Assembly: GCF_040361275.1 (NCBI RefSeq)
Contig: NZ_APNH01000002.1
Span: 868,001-932,000, forward strand
Origin: Salinisphaera sp. T31B1
GTDB taxonomy: Bacteria > Pseudomonadota > Gammaproteobacteria > Nevskiales > Salinisphaeraceae
Direction: 5' to 3'
DNA length: 64,000 bases
Shown: positions 57,386 through 64,000 of the stretch, in pieces
Layout of the letters: every line of letters begins with the position of its first letter
How positions within the stretch are numbered: position 1 is the stretch's first letter
The notes under the pieces: generated by a model
The model's database searches: none
What the model was told of the DNA's origin: nothing
What the model saw: the letters and a program-made list of their open reading frames with translations, nothing else
Translations under genes and position numbers: made by a program

Positions 57386-58612
57386 ATGTTCGAATTGTTG
57401 AAAGGCATCACCGTGCTCGACCTGAGTACGGTCGTGTTCGGGCCGTTCGCCTCCCAGATGCTGGCCGACTTCGGCGCCGATGTGATCAAGATCGAGTCGC
57501 CCGACGGCGATATCTTCCGGGCCGCCGCACCGGCACGCAGTCCCGGCATGGGCGCGGGCTTTGTCAACCTCAACCGTAACAAGCGCTCGATCTCGCTGGA
57601 CCTGAAGACCGCCGACGGCCGGAACGCACTCGACCGGCTGGTTGCCGATGCCGACGTGTTTCTCCACAACATGCGTCCGGCGGCGATTGCGCGTCTGGGA
57701 CTGGACTACGCCCGTCTATCGCAGATCAACGAACGGCTAATCTACTGCGCGGCGGTGGGGTTTGGCAGCGACGGCCCCTACGCCGACGACCCGGCCTACG
57801 ATGATGTGATTCAGTCGATGACCGGATTTGCCTCGATGAATCTCGACCCTGATGCCGAACCGCAGCTGCTGCCCACCATCCTCACCGACAAGGTCGCGGG
57901 GTTGTATGCTCTGGCCGGCATACTTGGTGCGCTGATGGGCCGCGAGCGTTGCGGCCACGGCATGGCCGTAGAGGCAGCGATGTTCGAGAGCCTGGCGTCG
58001 TTCATGCTCGCCGAGCATCTGTCGGGCCACGTCTTCGACCCGCCCGAGGGCGGTCTGCGCTACGACCGGCTCACGTCGCCGCACCGCCGGCCGCATCGCA
58101 CCGCCGACGGCTATATCGCCGCACTGCCCTATTCCTCGCGCCACTGGGAGAAATTCCTGCGCCTGATCGGTCGTCATGATCTGGCCGAGGCCGACTGGGT
58201 TCGCGATGCCACTCGACGCAGCGAACGCATCGGGGAGCTCTATGCCGTGCTGACCGAGGCCACGCCGGCGCGCACCTCCGCCGAGTGGCTGGCCGAGTTC
58301 AAGCGTCTGGATATTCCCTGCGGCCCGGTCAACCGCCTCGAGGACCTGCTCGTCGATCCGCATCTGGCCGCCGTTGGATTCTTCCAGCCGGTCGACCATC
58401 CCACCGAGGGTGCGATCACGACCGTACGTCAGCCGCTTCGGTTCATCGACACCCCCACCCAGGCGGACCGACCCGCGCCCCGGCTGGGCATCGACGGACG
58501 CCGTGTGCTCAACGAATACGGTATGGATGATGCCGCTATCGACGCCCTGGTCGCTGCCGGCGCACTGATTCTGCCCGGCGAGTCCGAACCCGATCCCAAG
58601 AACAACGCCTAG
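57386..58612 (+). CDS. Class III (CaiB/BaiF) CoA transferase
   Basis: This 408-aa CoA transferase moves CoA from a donor such as succinyl-CoA to an organic acid. The catalytic Asp is D168 in LLPTILTDKVAGLYALAGI. The N-terminal DFGADVIKIESPDGD and NLNRNKRSISLDLK segments are typical. Start chosen at ATG 57386 with AAGGAG 6 nt upstream. It leads a three-gene unit with a MaoC hydratase and a CitE-like lyase. This suggests activation, hydration and cleavage of a C5 dicarboxylate. Confidence 0.92.
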   Translation: MFELLKGITVLDLSTVVFGPFASQMLADFGADVIKIESPDGDIFRAAAPARSPGMGAGFVNLNRNKRSISLDLKTADGRNALDRLVADADVFLHNMRPAAIARLGLDYARLSQINERLIYCAAVGFGSDGPYADDPAYDDVIQSMTGFASMNLDPDAEPQLLPTILTDKVAGLYALAGILGALMGRERCGHGMAVEAAMFESLASFMLAEHLSGHVFDPPEGGLRYDRLTSPHRRPHRTADGYIAALPYSSRHWEKFLRLIGRHDLAEADWVRDATRRSERIGELYAVLTEATPARTSAEWLAEFKRLDIPCGPVNRLEDLLVDPHLAAVGFFQPVDHPTEGAITTVRQPLRFIDTPTQADRPAPRLGIDGRRVLNEYGMDDAAIDALVAAGALILPGESEPDPKNNA

Positions 58613-58620
58613 GAGCCCTC

Positions 58621-59082
58621 ATGGCCGGTCTGTATTTCGAACAGTTTCACGAAGGACAACGCTTCGAGCACGAGCTCACCCGCACGGTTACCGAAGCCGA
58701 CAACATGTGGTTCTGCGGCATGACGATGAACCCGCAGCCGCTGCATATCGATCGCGCCTTCGCCGAACAGACCGACTTCGGACAGCCGCTGGTCAACAGC
58801 CTGTTCACGCTCGGCCTGATGATCGGCATTTCGGTACAGGAGACCACGCTGGGCACGACCGTGGGCAACCTCGGCATGACCGATACCCGCTTCCCCGCGC
58901 CGCTGTTTCATGGCGACACCGTGCATGTGACCACCGAGGTCGCCAGTCTGCGCGCCAGTCGTTCACGACCCGGGGTCGGTATCGTCGAATTCGTCCACCG
59001 CGCGTTCAAGCAGGACGGTACCGAGGTAGCCAGCTGTCGCCGCCAGGCGATGATGCACCGCCAGCCCGAGAACTCCGCATGA
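58621..59082 (+). CDS. MaoC-like hot-dog-fold enoyl-CoA hydratase
   Basis: This 153-aa single hot-dog domain matches MaoC-type hydratases. The segment MTMNPQPLHIDRAFAEQTDFGQPLVNSLFTLG carries the Asn and His of the active-site loop. The usual GDxNPxH Asp appears as Met (GMTMNP), a pattern found among mesaconyl- or itaconyl-CoA-type hydratases as far as I recall. It would hydrate the CoA ester made by the upstream transferase. It overlaps the lyase gene by 4 bp. Confidence 0.85.
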   Translation: MAGLYFEQFHEGQRFEHELTRTVTEADNMWFCGMTMNPQPLHIDRAFAEQTDFGQPLVNSLFTLGLMIGISVQETTLGTTVGNLGMTDTRFPAPLFHGDTVHVTTEVASLRASRSRPGVGIVEFVHRAFKQDGTEVASCRRQAMMHRQPENSA

Positions 59083-59972
59083 GCGCGCGCCAGGCAGGCC
59101 CACGCTCCTATCTTTTCGTACCTGGCGATTCAGCGGCCAAGATGGCCAAGGCCGTGGCCGGAACCGCCGATGCGCTGATCCTGGACCTGGAGGATTCCGT
59201 GGCCGTTTCGCGCAAGGCCGAGGCGTTGGCGACCACGATCGAGTTTCTCGCCGCCTGCGAGCCCAGCGCCGATCGGCGTGCCCTGTGGGTCCGTGTCAAC
59301 GCCAGCGAGCCGTCGGCTGCGCTCTCCGAGCTCGCCGCCCTGCCGCTGGCGCGCGTGGCCGGCATTGTCCACCCCAAGCTCGCCGAACATGCCCAGCTCG
59401 AACGCATGGGCGCCTGGCTCGATGCGCTGGAAGCCCGCGACGGACTGCACGGACAGCCGATCGGTATCGTCGGCATCATCACGGAAACCGCCAGCGCGGT
59501 GGTCGGCGAATGCGGCGCGAGCCTGGCCCGCGGCCACGCGCGATTACGCGGCTATAGCTGGGGCATGGAAGACCTGTCCGCCGTGCTAGGCCGGCCGCCG
59601 ATCGCAGGCACCACCGGCGCTCAGGCCACCCTCGCCCAGGCCATGCAGCGCCATTGTCTATTGATGGCGGCCGCGGCCGGCGTGGAAGCCATCGACAGCA
59701 TCAGCGCGGACTTTCGCGATCTCGACGCACTCACCGACCAATGCGACTACGCACGCGAGCTCGGCTACACCTCGAAGATGGCGATCCACCCCGCCCAACT
59801 GGCGACCATTCATGCCGCGCTGGCACCGAGTCCCGCCGCGCTCGACTGGGCGCACAGGGTGCAGGCGTTGGTAGACGAAAATCCGGACGCCGCATCGTTT
59901 GCGCTCGACGGACGCATGGTCGACCAGCCGCATTTTACCGTTGCCCGCCAGATTCTCGATCGGGAGCGTTGA
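59079..59972 (+). CDS. HpcH/HpaI aldolase, CitE-type acyl-CoA lyase
   Basis: This 297-aa TIM-barrel lyase of the CitE/malyl-CoA lyase family has the start SYLFVPGDSAAKMAKAVAGT, the metal-site ILDLEDSVA and IVGIITETASAVV segments, and a C-terminal YTSKMAIHPAQLATIH block. Related enzymes cleave citramalyl-CoA, malyl-CoA or beta-methylmalyl-CoA. No citrate lyase alpha or gamma subunits are nearby, so citrate lyase itself is excluded. Confidence 0.9.
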   Translation: MSARQAGPRSYLFVPGDSAAKMAKAVAGTADALILDLEDSVAVSRKAEALATTIEFLAACEPSADRRALWVRVNASEPSAALSELAALPLARVAGIVHPKLAEHAQLERMGAWLDALEARDGLHGQPIGIVGIITETASAVVGECGASLARGHARLRGYSWGMEDLSAVLGRPPIAGTTGAQATLAQAMQRHCLLMAAAAGVEAIDSISADFRDLDALTDQCDYARELGYTSKMAIHPAQLATIHAALAPSPAALDWAHRVQALVDENPDAASFALDGRMVDQPHFTVARQILDRER

Positions 59973-60186
59973 ATCGGCCAGGGCGGCGCCGGCTCGATAC
60001 CCTGATTTCGATCGCATCGCGATACGGCTCTCAGATCAAATCCCTTCCGCTTTGCCGGTCGGCACCGACATGAAGCTCGACGTCTTCGGACGCTCGCCGG
60101 GCGGGTCGCTGGCGTTCTATAGCAGGACCGAAAGCGCCGGCCGCGGCCTGCTCGCTTGCCCGCGCAACGCCATGGGAAAGTCGCCG

Positions 60187-60663
60187 TTACGATCGGCCGC
60201 CGATTTGTGGGGAACCGTCTAACGCGCGGCGCGCCCAGTCATCGGCCTCGAGGCGTTTGCCCAGCGGCACGGCATCGTCCGTGGCGTAGCCCAGACGACG
60301 ATAGAAGGCGAGCGCGTCGGTATTTTCGCCGCGGATCATCAGATTGATTTTGGGGCAGCCGCGCTCGCGCAGCAGGTGCTCGGCGTGCGCCATGAGCGCA
60401 CGCCCGATGCCTTCGCGCTGGCATGCGGGTGCAACCGCCAGATAGTTGATCCAGCCGCGATGGCCTTCGTAGCCGATCATGATGCTGGCGACGATTTCGC
60501 CGGCCCGTTCGGCCACCCGCAAAAGCTCCGGATCGACCGCCAGTTTGCGCTCGATATCGCGATACGGGTCGTTCCACGGGCGGGTCAGGCCACAGGCCTG
60601 CCACAAGGCCACCAGCGCCTCTACGTCATCGGGCGCGAACGCCCGCAGCGTAAACGCCGCCAC
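60187..60663 (-). CDS. GNAT family N-acetyltransferase (YpeA-like)
   Basis: This 158-aa acetyltransferase has the acetyl-CoA motif VAPACQREGIGRALMAHAEHLL and a GNAT end RGENTDALAFYRRLGY. The combination WNDPYRDIERKL and INLMIRGENTDALAFY resembles YpeA. The target is unknown. The GTG at 60663, 17 nt after the purL stop, gives MAAFTLRAFAPDD; the longer frame runs back into purL and is not GNAT-like. Confidence 0.85.
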   Translation of the reverse strand: MAAFTLRAFAPDDVEALVALWQACGLTRPWNDPYRDIERKLAVDPELLRVAERAGEIVASIMIGYEGHRGWINYLAVAPACQREGIGRALMAHAEHLLRERGCPKINLMIRGENTDALAFYRRLGYATDDAVPLGKRLEADDWARRALDGSPQIGGRS

Positions 60664-60680
60664 GCCGAAAGCCGCGACCG

Positions 60681-63600
60681 CTAGCCGACAAAACGCCGTG
60701 CGTTGCCGAACAACCGTGCCCAAGGACTCAACTCGCCCCAGCCTTTTGGCGCCCAGGACAGGTTCACGCTGCGGGTGACACGTTCGGGATGCGGCATGGT
60801 GATGAACACCCGGCCATCGGCATTGCACAGCCCGGTCACGCCCTGGGGCGACCCGTTCGGGTTGGCCGGATAGGTGCTCGCCGGCGCGCCGCGACCGTCG
60901 ACATAGCGCATGCCGACCTGGCCGTTGGCAGCGAGCATGTCCAGATCGTTGGCATCCGCGAATTCAGCCCGGCCTTCGCCATGGGCCACCGCAATCGGCA
61001 CACGGGTGCCGGCCATGCCCTCGAGCAGCACCGCCTTGGACTCGACGATTTCCACGCCGCTGGTCCGGCCTTCGAACTGGCGCGACGCATTGGCTACGAA
61101 GCGCGGCCAGTACTCGGTGCCGGGAATGATTTCGGCCAACGCCGCCAGCATCTGGCAGCCGTTGCACACACCCAGCGTGAACGTCTCGTCGCGTTCGAAG
61201 AAGTCGGCAAAAGCCGCGCGTGCACCGGCATTGAACAGGATCGATTTGGCCCAGCCCTGGCCGGCACCGAGCACGTCGCCATAGGAGAAGCCGCCACAGG
61301 CCGCCAGCCCCTGCATGTCCGACAGATCGCGACCGGCCGCAATCTCGCTCATATGCACATCGACCGCTTCGAAACCGGCACGCGAGAACGCCCAAGCCAT
61401 TTCGTTATGGCCGTTGACGCCCTGCTCGCGCAGAATCGCCACGCGCGGGCGTGTGGTATTCACGAACGGCGCCGCCCGGTCTTCGCTCAGATCGAACGAC
61501 GGCGCCGCCGGCAGACCCGGATCTTCGTCGTCGAGCAGCGCCTCAAACGCCTGATCGGCACTCGCCGGGTCGTCGCGCAGCGCGGCCATGGCATGGCTGG
61601 TAGCGGCCCAGGCCCGTTCCAGCGCGGCGCGCGTATTCGTATAGATCGTTTGCCCGGCATGACGCACCACCAGGCCAGGCTCGGCCGTGACCGTGCCGAT
61701 CGCATGCGCGGTCAGGCCCGCGGCGCGCAGTTCGCCGACCACGACCGAGGCATCGTCCGCGCCGACCTGCAGCACGGCACCCAGTTCTTCGTTGAACAAC
61801 GCGGCCAGCGCATCGTCGCCGAGGTCGTCGAGCGCGATATCCGCGCCCACACGGCCGGCGAATACCATTTCGGCCACACAGGCCAGCAGGCCGCCATCGC
61901 TGCGGTCGTGATAGGCCTTGATCCGGTTCTCACCGGCCAGGCGCTGGACGACGCCGAAGAACTGGCGCAATTGTTTGGGCTGATCCAGATCCGGTGCGAC
62001 ATTACCGAGCGCACCGAATGCCTGGGCGAAGGCCGAGCCGCCGAGGCGGTTCTTGCCGCTGCCCAGATCGGCCAGCACGAGTGCGGTGCGGGCTTCATTC
62101 GATGCCACCAGCTGCGGCGTGAGCGTCGCGCGCGCCGCGCTCACCGGCGCGAAGGCGGACACGATCAACGACAACGGCGCGCTCATACGGCGCTCGTTGC
62201 CATTGTCGTCGCGCCAGACGCTGCGCATGGACAAGGAATCCTTGCCCACCGGAATCGCAAGACCCAGTTCGCTGCACAGCTGTTCGCCCACCGCCTGTAC
62301 GGTGTCGTAGAGCCGTGCATCCTCGCCCGGTTCGCCGCAGGCCGCCATCCAGTTGGCAGACAAACGGATATCGGTGAGCTTGTCGATACGGGCGGCCGCG
62401 ATATTGGTCACGGCTTCCGCCACCGCCATGCGGCCGGAGGCCGGCGCATCGATCAAGGCCAGCGGCGTGCGTTCGCCCATGGCCATCGCTTCACCGGTAT
62501 CGCCCGTATAAGCGGTCGTGGTCACGGCCACGTCGGCCACCGGCACCTGCCAGGGCCCGACCATCTGATCGCGTGCGGTCATGCCGCCCACGCTGCGATC
62601 ACCGATGGTGATCAGAAACGATTTGCTGGCCACGCTGGGCACGCGCAGCACGCGTTCGACAGCATCGGCCACGTCGATCGCGCTGTGATCCCAGGCGTCC
62701 AGCTCGAGGCGCTGGTGTTCAACATCGCGCTGCATCTGCGGGGTACGCCCGAGCAATACGCCCATGGGCATATCGACCGGATAACGCGCGTCCTCGTTGT
62801 CGGCTTCGCCGTCTTCGACGGTGAGCCGCGACTCGGCCGTGGCCGTGCCGACCACGGCATAGGGGCAACGCTCGCGTGCGCACAGCGCTTCGAATGCGTC
62901 GAGCTGGTCGGCCCCGATCGCAAGCACATAGCGCTCCTGCGATTCGTTGCACCAGATTTCCATCGGCGACAGGCTCACATCGGCCGCGTCCACGTCGCGC
63001 AGGCGAATACGCCCGCCGCGATCGTCGGCATCGATGATTTCGGGCAGCGCGTTCGACAGCCCGCCCGCACCCACGTCATGGATTGAAGCAATCGGATTGT
63101 GGGCGCCGAGCGCGATACAGCCTTCCACGACTTCCTGGCAGCGGCGCTCCATTTCCGGATTGGCGCGCTGTACCGAGGCAAAATCCAGCTCGGCCGACGA
63201 GGTACCGCTGGCCATCGACGAGGCCGCGCCGCCGCCCAGGCCGATCAACATGGCCGGGCCGCCGAGCACGATCAGCGCGGCATCGACCGGCACCACGTGC
63301 TTTTCGACGTCGTCGGGGCGGACGTTGCCCATCCCGCCGGCGATCATGATCGGCTTGTGATAGCCGCGGATGCCGGTGGCGTCGGACTGATACTGGAAAC
63401 TGCGGAAATAGCCGCCTAGCGCCGGTCGGCCGAATTCGTTGTTGTAGCGCGCCGCCCCGATCGGCGCATCGCGCATGATCTCCAGCGGCGTGGCGATGGC
63501 TTGCGGGCGTGCGTCGTCGGTCTCCCAGGGCTGGATATCGCCCGGCAGACGCAGGTCGGACACCGAAAAACCGGTGAGCCCGGCCTTGGGCTTGCCGCCG

Positions 63601-64000
63601 CGCCCGGTGGCGGCTTCGTCGCGAATCTCGCCGCCGGCGCCCGTGGCCGCACCCGGATTGGGCGCGATCGCGGTCGGGTGGTTATGCGTTTCCACCTTCA
63701 TGAGCAGATGCACGGGTTCTTCGTGCAGCCGATAGACACGATCGGCGCCGACCAGCTGGCGCGTTGCGTGGTGACCCTCGATCACCGATGCGTTGTCGCG
63801 ATAGGCCGAAAGCACGCCCTCGGGCGCGGCACGGTGCGAATCGCGGATCATGTCGAACAGCGACTTGGCACGGGTCTCGCCGTCGATCGTGAACGCGGCA
63901 TTGAAGATCTTGTGCCGGCAGTGCTCGGAGTTGATCTGGCCGAACATCATCAGCTCGACGTCGGTGGGGTCGCGATCGAGCGCGCGATACTGCTCGGCGA
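60681..64000 (-). CDS. purL: Phosphoribosylformylglycinamidine synthase, N-terminal part beyond the window
   Basis: This is the large single-chain FGAM synthetase of purine synthesis. The C-terminal glutaminase domain has the nucleophile Cys in TLGVCNGCQMLAAL and the His-Glu pair region in AHGEGRAEF. The synthetase part includes MMFGQINSEHCRHKIFNA, HNHPTAIAPNPGAATG and the metal-binding GVGAGGLSN-type segment. The gene extends past position 64000, so about 200 N-terminal residues are missing from the window. The GNAT gene follows it. Confidence 0.97.
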   Translation of the reverse strand, partial: AEQYRALDRDPTDVELMMFGQINSEHCRHKIFNAAFTIDGETRAKSLFDMIRDSHRAAPEGVLSAYRDNASVIEGHHATRQLVGADRVYRLHEEPVHLLMKVETHNHPTAIAPNPGAATGAGGEIRDEAATGRGGKPKAGLTGFSVSDLRLPGDIQPWETDDARPQAIATPLEIMRDAPIGAARYNNEFGRPALGGYFRSFQYQSDATGIRGYHKPIMIAGGMGNVRPDDVEKHVVPVDAALIVLGGPAMLIGLGGGAASSMASGTSSAELDFASVQRANPEMERRCQEVVEGCIALGAHNPIASIHDVGAGGLSNALPEIIDADDRGGRIRLRDVDAADVSLSPMEIWCNESQERYVLAIGADQLDAFEALCARERCPYAVVGTATAESRLTVEDGEADNEDARYPVDMPMGVLLGRTPQMQRDVEHQRLELDAWDHSAIDVADAVERVLRVPSVASKSFLITIGDRSVGGMTARDQMVGPWQVPVADVAVTTTAYTGDTGEAMAMGERTPLALIDAPASGRMAVAEAVTNIAAARIDKLTDIRLSANWMAACGEPGEDARLYDTVQAVGEQLCSELGLAIPVGKDSLSMRSVWRDDNGNERRMSAPLSLIVSAFAPVSAARATLTPQLVASNEARTALVLADLGSGKNRLGGSAFAQAFGALGNVAPDLDQPKQLRQFFGVVQRLAGENRIKAYHDRSDGGLLACVAEMVFAGRVGADIALDDLGDDALAALFNEELGAVLQVGADDASVVVGELRAAGLTAHAIGTVTAEPGLVVRHAGQTIYTNTRAALERAWAATSHAMAALRDDPASADQAFEALLDDEDPGLPAAPSFDLSEDRAAPFVNTTRPRVAILREQGVNGHNEMAWAFSRAGFEAVDVHMSEIAAGRDLSDMQGLAACGGFSYGDVLGAGQGWAKSILFNAGARAAFADFFERDETFTLGVCNGCQMLAALAEIIPGTEYWPRFVANASRQFEGRTSGVEIVESKAVLLEGMAGTRVPIAVAHGEGRAEFADANDLDMLAANGQVGMRYVDGRGAPASTYPANPNGSPQGVTGLCNADGRVFITMPHPERVTRSVNLSWAPKGWGELSPWARLFGNARRFVG

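Noticed and set aside
59973-60186. Small ORFs between the CitE-like lyase and the GNAT gene
   Set aside because: No ribosome binding site or domain; I see nothing supportable in this gap, including no clear terminator.
60789-63086. 765-codon open frame opposite purL
   Set aside because: Antisense shadow of purL, with the same low-complexity composition.

Overview
The window is a gene-dense, high-GC chromosomal segment from a free-living Gammaproteobacterium. Its gene neighbourhoods match those of Pseudomonas and relatives: 6S RNA-fau; proC-yggT-metX-metW-DUF4426; dsbD-aroQ-accB-accC-prmA-fis-purH; gatCAB divergent from mreBCD; mrdAB-mltB-rlpA-dacA; mlaFEDCB. The acid-rich proteins, GTG starts and CPA1/CDF transporters would suit a marine or halophilic lineage such as Salinisphaera, but that genus is a guess. 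I see no prophage, insertion sequence, CRISPR array, rRNA or tRNA.

Layout. 1-1.6 kb: 6S RNA with its own promoter and terminator, then fau and an EVE-domain protein. 1.7-6.5 kb (minus): a family 9 glycosyltransferase, two tandem cation diffusion facilitators and ilvA. 6.7-10.3 kb (plus): proC, yggT, metX, metW and a DUF4426 gene that appears to start at CTG. 10.4-14.2 kb (minus): TerB-like protein, alpha/beta hydrolase, CPA1 antiporter and SH3 protein. 14.4-17.6 kb (plus): tatD, two small membrane proteins and an unassigned outer-membrane barrel. 17.7-20.1 kb (minus): ilvD and a 1-Cys peroxiredoxin. 20.4-28.1 kb (plus): dsbD, a TlpA-like thioredoxin, aroQ, accBC, prmA, fis and purH.

28.1-31.8 kb is the most unusual part. 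It encodes a secreted 850-aa copper-radical oxidase (glyoxal/galactose oxidase type) in which the expected Cys, two Tyr and two His ligands can all be found. It overlaps by 4 bp with a secreted 339-aa protein built from two copies of one domain. The leader in front carries two operator-like palindromes and a long inverted repeat that covers the ribosome binding site. There is no annotated neighbour that explains the pair.

31.9-35.5 kb (minus): yjbQ and gatCAB. 35.9-50.2 kb (plus): a nearly unbroken envelope block (mreBCD, PBP2, RodA, MltB, RlpA, PBP5-type carboxypeptidase, D-amino acid aminotransferase, ybeD, lipB, then the Mla phospholipid transporter). 50.3-60.0 kb is a catabolic island around an IclR regulator. 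On the minus strand it has a TRAP transporter, an acyl-CoA dehydrogenase and acetoacetyl-CoA synthetase. On the plus strand it has a class III CoA transferase, a MaoC hydratase and a CitE-type lyase, which resembles itaconate or mesaconate degradation. 60.2-64.0 kb (minus): a GNAT acetyltransferase and the 3' part of purL, which runs off the window.
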